DNA of 64,000 bases from Actinomycetota bacterium (GCA_009698815.1 WLPJ01000007.1:46264-110263); one strand, 5' to 3'; shown: positions 19,129 to 29,099, numbered from the stretch's first letter. Numbers and translations are program-made. The notes: generated by a model not told the origin, from the letters alone.

Positions 19129-20451
19129 ATGACAAATAGCAAAGTTTCAGATCTCACCAGTGTCGAAGATGAAGCGATTCGCATTTGTCAGGAATTGATT
19201 CGTATTCCTAGCGTTAATTACGGCGAAGGCAAGGGAGATGAATCTGCCGTTGCAGCCTACGTTGTTGCATCACTTGCTGAGGTAGGAATATCTGCCAAAA
19301 TTTACGAATCTGCTCCTAATCGTTGCAATGTGATCGCGCGCATTAAAGGTACCGATTCGAATCGTCCAGGTTTAGTTGTTCACGGCCATATCGATGTAGT
19401 CCCAGCGAACGCGGATGAATGGTCAGTAGATCCATTCGGTGGCCTGATAAAGGATGGAATGATCTGGGGTCGTGGCGCAGTGGATATGAAGAACACCGAC
19501 GCCATGATTTTGGCAATCGTTCGAGGCTGGGCAAGACGTGGCTATAAACCATCGCGCGATATCGTCCTCGCGTTCTTTGCTGATGAAGAGGCGGGCATGA
19601 CTTATGGTTCGCGTTTCATGAGTGCAAAATATCCAGAAGTTTTCGCTGGTTGTACGGAGGCGATTTCTGAAGTCGGGGGATTCTCGGTCACAGTTGCAGA
19701 TGGAAAACGCATGTATTTGATTGAGGCGGCACAAAAGGGAATTCATTGGATGAAATTGACTGCGCAAGGTCGCGCGGGACATGGATCAATGATGAACGAT
19801 GAAAACGCAATCACCGCATTAAGCGAAGCTGTAACGAAAATTGGAAAGTATGAATGGCCACAACGTTATACGCAGACTGTGAAAGATTTGTTCCGCGAAG
19901 TCGCACGTGTCACTGGTAAGGCCTATGACGAAAAGGATCTTAGACCCTTGCTCAAAGAGATTGGTTCAACTGCGCGCATGATCGGAGCGACTTTGCAAAA
20001 TACTGCCAATCCAACGATGTTACAGGCGGGCTATAAAGCAAATGTAATTCCGGGTTCGGCCAGCGCTGTTATCGATGGCCGGTTTTTGCCAGGCTATGAA
20101 GAAGAGTTGGATGCAACGATCAGAGCAATTGTTGGACCTGATATACAAATTGAAACTATTTCACACGACATCGCGCTGGAAGTCGATTTCAACGCTCCCT
20201 TGGTCGAAGCAATGAAGGCGGCTCTCTTACGTGAGGATCCTGAAGGCATCCCAGTTCCATATTTGATGAGTGGCGGAACAGATAACAAGGCGCTATCGGA
20301 GCTAGGAATCGTTGGTTATGGATTCTCACCACTTCGTTTGCCAGCAGATTTAGATTTCATGTCACTCTTTCACGGGGTAGATGAACGCGTTCCTGTTGAT
20401 GGAATTCGTTTTGGCGTAAGAGTGTTAGCGGACTTCCTAGAACATGCTTGA
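19129..20451 (+). CDS. M20 family metallopeptidase (ArgE/DapE/dipeptidase-like)
   Basis: Zinc-dependent exopeptidase or deacylase of 440 residues. Metal-site motifs are VVHGHIDVVPA (HxD), WGRGAVDMKN (central Asp) and FADEEAG (EE with the general base), and there is a dimerisation domain after GRAGHGS. The ATG at 19129 follows GGGGGAGA by 8 bases; a TTG at 19111 lies inside that ribosome-binding region. The exact substrate is not fixed; proteins of this type with M20/M28 labels are common next to RNA genes in Actinobacteria. Transcribed alone. Confidence 0.88.
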   Translation: MTNSKVSDLTSVEDEAIRICQELIRIPSVNYGEGKGDESAVAAYVVASLAEVGISAKIYESAPNRCNVIARIKGTDSNRPGLVVHGHIDVVPANADEWSVDPFGGLIKDGMIWGRGAVDMKNTDAMILAIVRGWARRGYKPSRDIVLAFFADEEAGMTYGSRFMSAKYPEVFAGCTEAISEVGGFSVTVADGKRMYLIEAAQKGIHWMKLTAQGRAGHGSMMNDENAITALSEAVTKIGKYEWPQRYTQTVKDLFREVARVTGKAYDEKDLRPLLKEIGSTARMIGATLQNTANPTMLQAGYKANVIPGSASAVIDGRFLPGYEEELDATIRAIVGPDIQIETISHDIALEVDFNAPLVEAMKAALLREDPEGIPVPYLMSGGTDNKALSELGIVGYGFSPLRLPADLDFMSLFHGVDERVPVDGIRFGVRVLADFLEHA

Positions 20452-20466
20452 GTTTGCAAACCTAAC

Positions 20467-21414
20467 TTAGTCGGCAGAGATTTCGTTCAAGGCAGTTCTA
20501 ACCACGTCAGGCAGAGTAATTTCTTCACTGGCCAATATCCCGCGAAGTTGCGCGCCTGTTCGGGCGCCAACAACGGCACTCGTTACTCCAGGAAAATCGC
20601 GCACCCAAGCGAGGGCAACTTCAAGTGGCGAATAACCTAAACCTTGCGCTGCCACACTTACCGCTTCAACGATACGGCGTGATCGCTCATCCAGATACGG
20701 CTCAATAAATGCTGCGAAGTGCGGTGTTGCGGCTCTGGAATCTGCCGGAATTCCGTTTCGGTATTTACCAGTAAGTGCTCCACGTCCGAGCGGTGACCAG
20801 GCAATAAATCCACGATTCAGGGCGCTACTACATTGCAACACTTCTGATTCAACGCTTCTGTTTAAAAGTGAAAATTCGTTCTGTAACGTTGCAATAGGCG
20901 CTTTAGCGGTATTCGATTCTTGCAAAGAAATCGCGCGGGCACTTTGCCATCCGCTGAAATTAGAAATTCCAACGTAGCGTGCGCGTCCAGATGTGTATGC
21001 CCAATCCAACGCTGAAAGAGTGTCTTCTAGTGGAATATTAGAATCCCACACTTGAATCTGCCACAAATCCACATGATCTGTGGCTAGTCGATTTAAAGAG
21101 CGGTCTAGCGATGCCATTAGTGAGGTGCGTGAGGCATCAGTCTTTAGAGTTCCACCAACGTATGCCACGCCAGCTTTTGTTGCGAGTACAACATCTTCGC
21201 GACGGAAGAGCGTTCCGATAAGTCCACCGATTACACGTTCGGCATCGCCATCGCCGTAGTGGCTGGCGCAGTCGAGGAAGTTGCCACCTGCTTCAATATA
21301 AGCACGCGCTTGATCGGCGGCCTCGTGTGTATCAGTATCTCGACCCCAGGTCATCGTTCCCAAACCAAGTCGCGAGAGTTGAAGTCCGCAATCACCTGCC
21401 TGACGTAATTCCAT
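20467..21414 (-). CDS. Aldo/keto reductase with altered catalytic tetrad
   Basis: TIM-barrel NADPH oxidoreductase family, 315 residues. The tetrad Asp48 and Tyr53 (FLDCASHYG) and Lys80 (LATKAG) are in place. The histidine usually found in the DLYQxHxWD segment is replaced: here the sequence is DLWQIQVWD with Gln121. The C-terminal cofactor segment VVGARTGAQL is normal. Either the protein works with altered chemistry or has a non-reductase role. Convergent with the M20 peptidase gene. Confidence 0.85.
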   Translation of the reverse strand: MELRQAGDCGLQLSRLGLGTMTWGRDTDTHEAADQARAYIEAGGNFLDCASHYGDGDAERVIGGLIGTLFRREDVVLATKAGVAYVGGTLKTDASRTSLMASLDRSLNRLATDHVDLWQIQVWDSNIPLEDTLSALDWAYTSGRARYVGISNFSGWQSARAISLQESNTAKAPIATLQNEFSLLNRSVESEVLQCSSALNRGFIAWSPLGRGALTGKYRNGIPADSRAATPHFAAFIEPYLDERSRRIVEAVSVAAQGLGYSPLEVALAWVRDFPGVTSAVVGARTGAQLRGILASEEITLPDVVRTALNEISAD

Positions 21415-21463
21415 GGCGCGACCATAGCAAGACGAGGCGAAGAATTATCGCTAACCTTCCAAC

Positions 21464-22150
21464 ATGACACGGATACTTCTCATTCGTCACGCCCACTCGG
21501 TTGCAAATGACCGTGGCATATTGGCTGGAAGATCTGCCGGCGTTGTATTAACTGATCATGGCAAAAAACAAGCGATCGAGTTGGCTAAAAGATTGCAAGG
21601 AATTAGCGTCGCATCGATTCATATCAGCCCAATTGAGAGATGTCATCTAACGATGGCTCCTTTTTTGGATGCGGCGACACCGGCCAAACGGCCTAAAGTT
21701 TTCATAACCGATGATCTTTCCGAGGTTGATTACGGTAAATGGACCGGCAAGAAACTCAGCTCCTTATATCGCCATAAATTATGGAAGACGGTGCAGAACC
21801 GCCCCAGCGCGATGTATTTTCCCGATGGGGAAGGTTTAGCCAATGTCCAGGTTCGTGCGATGCGCGCGCTGCATCGGGCGGCAGCAACGCCCGGTAATCA
21901 AATATTGGTAAGCCATGGTGATGTAATAAAGAGCATTGTGGCTGCCGTGCTTGGTACGCATCTTGATAATTTCCAGAAGATTGTAATTGATCCAGCCTCA
22001 GTGACTGTCCTTGATTTCGACGGTACAGACTTCAGGGTTATAACTTTGAATTCCACAACTGCAGCTATCGCTGATTTAGTTCCTGCCAAGAAAAAATCAA
22101 TTGGCAAAGCCTTACTTGGCGGAGGATCTGGAAGTTCGAGATCTAAATGA
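21464..22150 (+). CDS. Histidine phosphatase family protein (MSMEG_4193-like)
   Basis: Phosphoglycerate-mutase-like fold of 228 residues with the phosphohistidine motif LIRHAHSVAN at the N-terminus, the second half-site SPIERCHLT and LVSHGDVIKS near the C-terminus. The physiological substrate is unknown. It is the first gene of a four-gene operon (this, DUF3090, PI3/4-kinase-like, mshC), the order found around mshC in mycobacteria and streptomycetes. Its stop overlaps the next start as ATGA. Confidence 0.88.
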   Translation: MTRILLIRHAHSVANDRGILAGRSAGVVLTDHGKKQAIELAKRLQGISVASIHISPIERCHLTMAPFLDAATPAKRPKVFITDDLSEVDYGKWTGKKLSSLYRHKLWKTVQNRPSAMYFPDGEGLANVQVRAMRALHRAAATPGNQILVSHGDVIKSIVAAVLGTHLDNFQKIVIDPASVTVLDFDGTDFRVITLNSTTAAIADLVPAKKKSIGKALLGGGSGSSRSK

Positions 22151-22695
22151 GTTCAAGAATTCTTCTCTTTGATCCAGCTGAGCGATTTGTAGTCGGTACC
22201 GTTGGCGTGCCAGGTGAGCGCACCTTCTTTATTCAGGCGCGTGAGAAGAATCGTTTGGTCTCTGTCTCCCTTGAAAAAGCGCAAGTCTCCGCCCTTGCTG
22301 ATCGAATCTTGCAGATTCTGCGAGAGGTGAGAAGCAGTGAACCTTTAACCACCTTCGAAAGAGTTGTCGGTGATGATCAGCCGTTGGAAAGTCCCATAGA
22401 TGAAGAATTTCGCGTCGGGGTGATTGGCCTGGCTTATGTTTCCGATCGCGCGCTAATTGAGATTGATATGCAGGCAATCGCAGAATCGCAATTTGAAAGT
22501 GATGAACTTATTGAAATCGATACCGAGGGCGATCAGGATATTTTGCGAGTACTTTTGCCTCTGGGATACGCGGAAAGTTTTGCAAAACGAGCAAATATCG
22601 TTGTTGGCGCTGGTCGAGTCCCGTGCCCATTCTGTGGTGGACCGATAGATCCTGCTGGACATCTCTGTCCTCGTGCCAACGGTTATCGAAGATAG
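22147..22695 (+). CDS. DUF3090 family protein with a C-terminal cysteine motif
   Basis: A 182-residue protein of unknown function. The N-terminus SSRILLFDPAERFVVGTVG and the ending CPFCGGPIDPAGHLCPR are hallmarks of actinobacterial DUF3090. The C-terminal CPFCG with a further Cys may bind zinc. It overlaps the phosphatase by 4 bases and lies 2 bases before the kinase-like gene. Constant company with these two suggests a shared pathway, but none is established. Confidence 0.85.
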   Translation: MSSRILLFDPAERFVVGTVGVPGERTFFIQAREKNRLVSVSLEKAQVSALADRILQILREVRSSEPLTTFERVVGDDQPLESPIDEEFRVGVIGLAYVSDRALIEIDMQAIAESQFESDELIEIDTEGDQDILRVLLPLGYAESFAKRANIVVGAGRVPCPFCGGPIDPAGHLCPRANGYRR

Positions 22696-22697
22696 CG

Positions 22698-23435
22698 ATG
22701 TCTACAGATAAAGCGCAGGTCGAAAAGTGGTTGGTCGATATAAACAATGCGACTCTGACGGTGACTGGACGATTAGTCGATGCATCAAATGCGACTTTAT
22801 ATGCCATGTGCACCGTCAAAGACTCTGATGGTGAACGAGAGTTTGCCTGCATTTACAAGCCCATCGCCGGTGAACGCCCACTCTGGGACTTTCCAGATGG
22901 CACACTGGCAAATCGCGAATATCTGACTTTTTTATTAAGCCATTGGTTAGATCTTCATTTAGTTCCGCCAACGATTTTGCGTGATGGTCCTTACGGGACC
23001 GGTATGGTCCAGATGTGGATTGATATTGATCCCGAAATTGAGCTGATGGATTTTTATTCCAAAGATGATCCGCGGCTGCGTTTGCTCGCTCTCTTCGACA
23101 TAATCATCAACAATACTGATCGCAAAATCGGGCACTTAATCCCCAGCACAGAAGGACATCTCTATGGTTGCGATCACGGGGTGACTTTCCATGAAGAAGA
23201 TAAGTTGCGTACCGTCTTATGGCAATGGGCGGGTCAGAAATTCACGGATTCAGAGACCGATCTTTTACACAAGGCTCGCGAAATTTTCGCTGATAGCAAG
23301 CGAGAAATCATTGAGGGTTTGATTGAGGCAGAAGAAATTGAAGCCACTATTGCGCGTATCGATCGAGCTTTAACCGCGGGATCATTCGCGCAACCTAATC
23401 CGGATTGGCCGCCCGTTCCATGGCCGCCGTTCTAA
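22698..23435 (+). CDS. SCO1664-family protein, PI3/4-kinase-like fold
   Basis: A 245-residue protein of a family named after the Streptomyces member. It resembles phosphatidylinositol 3/4-kinase catalytic cores: FACIYKP holds the likely ATP-binding lysine, NNTDRKIGH the catalytic-loop asparagine and aspartate, and YGCDHGVTF the metal-binding DHG. The substrate is unknown. The ATG at 22698, 2 bases after DUF3090, was chosen; an upstream in-frame start at 22623 would overlap DUF3090. Confidence 0.85.
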   Translation: MSTDKAQVEKWLVDINNATLTVTGRLVDASNATLYAMCTVKDSDGEREFACIYKPIAGERPLWDFPDGTLANREYLTFLLSHWLDLHLVPPTILRDGPYGTGMVQMWIDIDPEIELMDFYSKDDPRLRLLALFDIIINNTDRKIGHLIPSTEGHLYGCDHGVTFHEEDKLRTVLWQWAGQKFTDSETDLLHKAREIFADSKREIIEGLIEAEEIEATIARIDRALTAGSFAQPNPDWPPVPWPPF

Positions 23436-23444
23436 GATAAAACT

Positions 23445-24686
23445 ATGAAATCCTGGGCCAGCGTTGCAATTCCGCCACTGCAAAAAACTTTTCGTGTACC
23501 ACCACTGCGCATATTCGATACCGCCGCTCAGGAAATTTCCGAAGTAGAAGTTAAATCTTTATATCGGATGTATGTCTGCGGGATCACTCCATATGACGCC
23601 ACGCATCTAGGTCACGCGAATACCTACTTAGCTTTTGATTTGCTGCATCGTTACTTATTGGCCACTGGGGCAAAAGTTCATTTCGTAGAGAACATCACCG
23701 ACATTGATGATCCGCTACTAGAACGTGCCAAGCGAGATGAAATTGATTGGCAAGATCTAGCGACTTCACAGATAGATCTCTTCCGCTCCGATATGGTGGC
23801 TCTTCACATATTGCCGCCTGCCCATTACATCGGAGCAGTGGATGCGATCCCATTGGTAATTACCGCTATTTCTGTGCTGGATGCGGCGGACTCAGTCTAT
23901 AAAGTTGAAAGCGATCTTTATTTTAAAGTGCATAGCGATGCAAAGTTTGGGTCGAGATCGCACCTGCCACAAGATCAAATGTTGAAAATTTTCAGCGAAC
24001 GCGGGGGAGACCCTGATCGCGCAGGTAAGCAAGATCCGCTTGATGCACTTCTGTGGTTGGCGCAACGTCCCGATGAACCAGGATGGGAAAGTAAGTATGG
24101 TATTGGTAGACCAGGCTGGCATATTGAATGTTGCGCAATCGCACTTAACTACTTAGATATTGATCCAGCTTCCGCAACCTCCATTGATTTTCAAGGCGGA
24201 GGTAGTGATTTGATATTTCCACACCACGAAATGTCTGCCGCTCAAGCTAAATTGATGAATGGTAAAGAGTTTGCATCGCACTATGTGCATGCTGGAATGA
24301 TCGGTTTAGATGGTGAAAAGATGAGTAAATCTAAAGGTAATTTGGTTTTTGTTTCGCAACTATTACGTGAAGGTATTGATGCAATGGTGATCCGTACCGC
24401 ATTGTTGCGTCATCACTACCGCAGTGATCATATGTGGCATAACTCAGAGATAGATGAAGCGAGAATTTTTCTTGATGAGCTAAGGCTTTGCCTCTCGCGA
24501 GAAGATGTGGCACCAACTGATAGAACTATTGAGGCGGTAGTTGCTGCGCTCTCAGAAGATCTGAACACTCCCGCAGCCTTATCCGCATTGCTGAATTGGA
24601 TGAACGCAACCAATCATGGTGAATCAGGTGGTAGTGCTGGAGAGTTAAGCAGAGCCATTGATGCGCTATTGGGGATTGCGATTTAA
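23445..24686 (+). CDS. mshC: Mycothiol ligase: L-cysteine:1D-myo-inositol 2-amino-2-deoxy-alpha-D-glucopyranoside ligase
   Basis: ATP-dependent ligation of cysteine to GlcN-Ins, the third dedicated step of mycothiol synthesis. It is a cysteinyl-tRNA synthetase relative of 413 residues with YVCGITPYDATHLGHA (zinc Cys and HxGH-type ATP site), GWHIECCAIA and the KMSKS loop GEKMSKSKGN. It lacks the tRNA anticodon-binding extension of CysS. N-terminal MKSWASVAIPPL matches MshC rather than CysS. Its presence indicates mycothiol-based thiol buffering. It converges with the PAC2 gene with a 4-base overlap. Confidence 0.95.
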   Translation: MKSWASVAIPPLQKTFRVPPLRIFDTAAQEISEVEVKSLYRMYVCGITPYDATHLGHANTYLAFDLLHRYLLATGAKVHFVENITDIDDPLLERAKRDEIDWQDLATSQIDLFRSDMVALHILPPAHYIGAVDAIPLVITAISVLDAADSVYKVESDLYFKVHSDAKFGSRSHLPQDQMLKIFSERGGDPDRAGKQDPLDALLWLAQRPDEPGWESKYGIGRPGWHIECCAIALNYLDIDPASATSIDFQGGGSDLIFPHHEMSAAQAKLMNGKEFASHYVHAGMIGLDGEKMSKSKGNLVFVSQLLREGIDAMVIRTALLRHHYRSDHMWHNSEIDEARIFLDELRLCLSREDVAPTDRTIEAVVAALSEDLNTPAALSALLNWMNATNHGESGGSAGELSRAIDALLGIAI

Positions 24687-25564
24687 TTCTCAGTTTGTCT
24701 GCGTAAAAATCTTTCTAGCTCCCTGGCGATCTCATCACCCGAAACATCTTCCAATAAGGTGGAGTCTTTACTTTCCTCTAGCGCCTTGACGTATTCGGCA
24801 ACATCGCTATCTTCGCGGGCTAACTCATCTACTTCTGACTCCCACTCGCGCGTTTGTGTTGGTAGTTCACCTTGCGGCAAAGTAACTTCTAGAAGATCTT
24901 CGAGCGCGTTAACTAAAGCCAGGGTTGCCTTTGGAGATGGTGAGTCACTCGCATAATGAGGGATCGCAGCCCAAAGTGAAACTGCATCTAAGCCGCGTCT
25001 TAGACAAGCATCTGCAATGACACCGAGGATCCCGGTAGGCCCTTCATATTTACTAACTTCAACTCCTAAACGATTTGCGATGTCGGGATGTGCTCCGCTA
25101 CATGTCACAGTTATTGGGCGCGAATGTGGCGCATCGGCCAACATCGAACCTAAAGTTACAATCATTGAAACTTCAAGGTCATCGGCCAAATCGATTAGGT
25201 CTTGCGTAAAAGACTTCCATTTCATAGAAGGTTCAACACCACGCACAATTACAAAATCAAAATCAAATTCCGGCATTTGCAAGCCGAAAACTTGTGTGCT
25301 GGGCCAGGTCAAAGATCTCATATGCGAATCATCCATATAGACCATTGGACGATTTACTTGAAAATCATAAAACTCTTCAGGATCTACATCGGCTATCAAT
25401 TCAGGTACAACACCAGTTTGCTCATCAATGGCATGGATGCCATCGGTCCAAGAGCCCAAGATATGAGAAGCTACGCCGGTAGCGGCTTCTGCGGCATCGT
25501 TCCATCCCGAGAATGCGATTAGCATCACTGGGGAACGAAGTGCAGGAATTTTATGAATCTCCAC
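24683..25564 (-). CDS. PAC2 family protein
   Basis: Proteasome-assembly-chaperone-like fold (PAC2), 293 residues, with the opening PVMLIAFSGWNDAAEAATG typical of actinobacterial members, a central VRGVEPSMKW and an acidic C-terminal third rich in Glu and Asp. Its bacterial function is not established. GTG start at 25564 with GGTGGAG upstream. Divergent from metH with only 28 bases between the two starts. In mycobacteria the same neighbour pair occurs near the proteasome region. Confidence 0.87.
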   Translation of the reverse strand: MEIHKIPALRSPVMLIAFSGWNDAAEAATGVASHILGSWTDGIHAIDEQTGVVPELIADVDPEEFYDFQVNRPMVYMDDSHMRSLTWPSTQVFGLQMPEFDFDFVIVRGVEPSMKWKSFTQDLIDLADDLEVSMIVTLGSMLADAPHSRPITVTCSGAHPDIANRLGVEVSKYEGPTGILGVIADACLRRGLDAVSLWAAIPHYASDSPSPKATLALVNALEDLLEVTLPQGELPTQTREWESEVDELAREDSDVAEYVKALEESKDSTLLEDVSGDEIARELERFLRRQTEN

Positions 25565-25592
25565 ATCTCCACCTTACGGTAACCTCGCTCAT

Positions 25593-28500
25593 GTGACGAG
25601 TCATAATCGCAATAGACCTGCCGGGCTTTTACGCCAGGCACTTTCGTCGCGTACGGTAATCGCCGACGGTGCGATGGGCACAATGCTGCAAGAGGCGGAT
25701 CCAACGCTGGAGGATTTCCAAGGCCACGAGGGCTGCAACGAAATTCTTAACATTTCGCGCCCAGATATTGTCAGAAAAGTTCATGATCAGTACCTTGCAG
25801 TCGGTGTCGATGCGATAGAGACAAATACTTTTGGTGCCAACTGGGCAAACTTAGCCGAGTATGGAATTGAAGATCGTATCTACGAATTAGCATATGCAGG
25901 CGCGCAAATCGCCCGTGAGGCAGCCGATGCCGCCGCAACACCTGAAAAACCAAGATTTGTTTTAGGCTCACTCGGACCAGGAACTAAGTTACCTTCTCTC
26001 GGTCATACAACTTACGAGCATCTGAAGAACGCTTACCACATCGCTTGCAAAGGGCTGTTGGATGCCAAAAGCGATGCGCTGCTAATCGAAACAACTCAAG
26101 ATCTATTACAAGCAAAAGCTGCAGTAAACGGTGCCAGACAGGCAATAGCAGAGGTTGACTTTGATGTTGTTCTAATTGTCCAGGTAACCGTTGAAACAAC
26201 TGGCACTATGTTGCTGGGTTCGGAAATTGGCGCTGCGCTAAACGCGCTTGAGCCGCTTGAAATTGATTTGATCGGACTTAACTGTGCTACCGGTCCAGCC
26301 GAGATGTCAGAACACTTACGTTATCTCTCTAAGTTCGCTAACTGCGCCATCTCGGTTATGCCAAACGCTGGATTACCAATTCTTGGAAAAAAGGGTGCGG
26401 AATATCCGCTCGGACCTGCTGAGTTAGCCCAAGCGCTGGAAACTTTTGTTGGTGATTACGGAATCTCGCTAATTGGCGGATGTTGTGGAACAACTCCTGA
26501 ACACTTGGCGGCAGTTGTAAATAAATTAGGGGCAAAGGCCATTCCGCAAAGGGTTAGCAACTTAGATCCAGGTGCGTCATCGCTCTATCAATATGTGCCA
26601 TTTAGACAGGACAACACCTATTTAGCGATCGGTGAGCGCACAAATGCCAATGGGTCTCGCGCATTCCGCGATGCGCTAATTGTTGAGGATTGGGAAAGCT
26701 GTGTAGAAATCGCGCGCGATCAGATTCGCGATGGCGCTCATATGCTTGATCTATCTGTTGATTATGTAGGTCGCGATGGCGCAAAAGATATGAAAGAGCT
26801 AGCAACTAGATTTGCGACCGCTTCAACACTACCTATCGTTCTAGATTCAACTGAACCCGCAGTTTTGAAAGCCGGACTTGAAGCCTTGGGTGGGCGAAGC
26901 GTAATTAACTCAGTCAACTATGAAGATGGTGATGGACCTACATCACGCTTTGCCCGGATTATGCCGCTTGTACAAGAGCATGGCGCATCTGTTGTTGCAC
27001 TCACTATTGATGAAGAAGGGCAAGCACGTGATTGTGAATGGAAGTTGCGAGTCGCGCGTCGTTTGATTAAAGATTTAAATGAGAACTGGCAGATGAAGAC
27101 CGGCGATATTTTGATCGACTGCCTAACATTTCCGATTGCTACCGGTCAAGAGGAAACACGTCGCGATGGCATCGAGACCATTAACGCTATTCGCACCTTA
27201 AAGAGTGAATTCCCAGAAGTCCAGACAACACTTGGTGTCTCCAATGTTTCATTTGGTTTAAATCCCGCGGCACGTGTCGTTCTCAACTCGGTTTTTTTAC
27301 ACGAGTGCGTGGTTGCTGGTCTTGATTCAGCGATTGTTCATCCTTCTAAAATCACTCCTTTGGCGCGCATTGATCAGCGCCAGAAGGAAGTTGCACTAGA
27401 CCTAATTTATGATCGCCGCAAATATGAGGGCGATGTTTGCACTTATGATCCACTGACTGAGTTCTTGCAGTTATTTGAGGGTGTCGAACTCGCCGCATCT
27501 CGAAATGTACGCGCTGCCGAATTAGCAGCCCTTCCACTTACCCAGCGCCTACAGCGTCGCATAGTTGATGGTGAAAAAGTCGGTTTAACTGATGATCTTG
27601 ATCTGGCAATGAGTGAAGGAATTAAGCCGTTGCTGATTATCAATGACCATTTGCTGGAAGGCATGAAGGTGGTCGGTGAACTCTTCGGTAAAGGTGAGAT
27701 GCAACTTCCATTCGTTCTGCAAAGTGCAGAGGTAATGAAGAACGCAGTTTCCTACCTTGAGCCCTTCATGGAAAAGACTGATGATGCCGGTCGTGGAACA
27801 ATGTTGCTTGCGACTGTAAAGGGCGACGTTCACGATATTGGTAAGAATCTCGTCGATATTATTCTTTCAAATAATGGATACACCGTCGTAAATATCGGGA
27901 TCAAGCAAACGGTCAATCAGATTATTGATGCTGCCCAAGAATCAAATGTAGATGTGATTGGCATGAGCGGACTACTCGTTAAATCCACGGTCATCATGAA
28001 AGAGAACTTAGAAGAGTTAACCAATCGCGGTTTGGCCGAGAAGTGGCCGATTGTTCTTGGGGGAGCAGCGCTGACGCGCGCCTTTGTTGAACAAGATCTA
28101 GCGGCGGTCTTCCCGGGTGAAGTTCGTTATGCAAGGGATGCCTTTGAAGGTTTGCGTTTAATGGATGCGATGATGGCAGTTAAGCGAGGAGTATTCGGGG
28201 CCGAGTTACCTGCGCTAAGAGAACGCAAAATCCCACTTCGCCCTAAGAAGGAAGAAACGCAAGAAGTTGATACTAAACGCAGTGACGTCGCAGAGGATGT
28301 CGGCATACCTGCGGTTCCATTTTTTGGTTCTCGAATTATTAAAGGCATTCCCCTCGCCGACTACGTTGGCATGTTAGATGAACGAGCGCTCTTTATGGGG
28401 CAGTGGGGACTTAAGGGTGCTCGTGGTGAGTTCGAAGCGATGGCCGAGACGGAAGGCAGACCAAGACTTCGCGCGCTGCTTAATCAAGTGCAATCAAAAG

Positions 28501-29099
28501 GTTGGCTAAACGCGGCTGTTGTCTATGGATATTTCCCATGTGTAAGCGAGGGCAATGATCTAATTATTTTGCATCATGAAGGTGATCTCAAAGGAACCGA
28601 ACGCACCCGTTTCTCTTTCCCTCGCCAATCTCGTGATCGCCGTTTATGTTTAAGTGATTTCTTTGTATCCAAGGAATCGGGCAAAACAGACGTTGTTGCC
28701 TTCCATGTTGTGACCATGGGAAATGTGATCAGCGAAGCTGCCGCCGAGCTATTTGCTGCAAATAATTATCGTGAATATCTAGAACTCCACGGTTTATCTG
28801 TGCAATTAACTGAAGCGCTGGCCGAGCATTGGCACGCGCGAATCCGCGAAGAGTTGAGCGTTCGTGATCAAGATTCACCCTATTTGCAAGGGATCCTAGA
28901 TCAGGGTTACCGCGGCTCGCGATATTCATACGGATATCCGGCCTGTCCTGATTTGGAACAACAATTGCAACTTTGCGAATTACTCGAGCCCGGACGCATC
29001 GGCGTAGAACTATCCGAAGAGTTCCAATTGCATCCGGAGCAGAGTACATCTGCAATTATTGTGCATCATCCTGAAGCAAAATATTTCAACGCAAACTAA
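25593..29099 (+). CDS. metH: Cobalamin-dependent methionine synthase
   Basis: Transfers the methyl of methyltetrahydrofolate to homocysteine through cobalamin. Full length at 1168 residues. In order: homocysteine domain (DGAMGTMLQ at the start, GGCCGTTPEHL zinc cysteines near 295), pterin domain (from GERTNANGSRAFRD), cobalamin cap and binding domains (DVHDIGKN carries the cobalt-ligand His), and the reactivation domain that binds SAM at the C-terminus (RGSRYSYGYPACPD). GTG start. It implies that the cell makes or, more likely given the small genome, imports cobalamin. Confidence 0.97.
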   Translation: MTSHNRNRPAGLLRQALSSRTVIADGAMGTMLQEADPTLEDFQGHEGCNEILNISRPDIVRKVHDQYLAVGVDAIETNTFGANWANLAEYGIEDRIYELAYAGAQIAREAADAAATPEKPRFVLGSLGPGTKLPSLGHTTYEHLKNAYHIACKGLLDAKSDALLIETTQDLLQAKAAVNGARQAIAEVDFDVVLIVQVTVETTGTMLLGSEIGAALNALEPLEIDLIGLNCATGPAEMSEHLRYLSKFANCAISVMPNAGLPILGKKGAEYPLGPAELAQALETFVGDYGISLIGGCCGTTPEHLAAVVNKLGAKAIPQRVSNLDPGASSLYQYVPFRQDNTYLAIGERTNANGSRAFRDALIVEDWESCVEIARDQIRDGAHMLDLSVDYVGRDGAKDMKELATRFATASTLPIVLDSTEPAVLKAGLEALGGRSVINSVNYEDGDGPTSRFARIMPLVQEHGASVVALTIDEEGQARDCEWKLRVARRLIKDLNENWQMKTGDILIDCLTFPIATGQEETRRDGIETINAIRTLKSEFPEVQTTLGVSNVSFGLNPAARVVLNSVFLHECVVAGLDSAIVHPSKITPLARIDQRQKEVALDLIYDRRKYEGDVCTYDPLTEFLQLFEGVELAASRNVRAAELAALPLTQRLQRRIVDGEKVGLTDDLDLAMSEGIKPLLIINDHLLEGMKVVGELFGKGEMQLPFVLQSAEVMKNAVSYLEPFMEKTDDAGRGTMLLATVKGDVHDIGKNLVDIILSNNGYTVVNIGIKQTVNQIIDAAQESNVDVIGMSGLLVKSTVIMKENLEELTNRGLAEKWPIVLGGAALTRAFVEQDLAAVFPGEVRYARDAFEGLRLMDAMMAVKRGVFGAELPALRERKIPLRPKKEETQEVDTKRSDVAEDVGIPAVPFFGSRIIKGIPLADYVGMLDERALFMGQWGLKGARGEFEAMAETEGRPRLRALLNQVQSKGWLNAAVVYGYFPCVSEGNDLIILHHEGDLKGTERTRFSFPRQSRDRRLCLSDFFVSKESGKTDVVAFHVVTMGNVISEAAAELFAANNYREYLELHGLSVQLTEALAEHWHARIREELSVRDQDSPYLQGILDQGYRGSRYSYGYPACPDLEQQLQLCELLEPGRIGVELSEEFQLHPEQSTSAIIVHHPEAKYFNAN

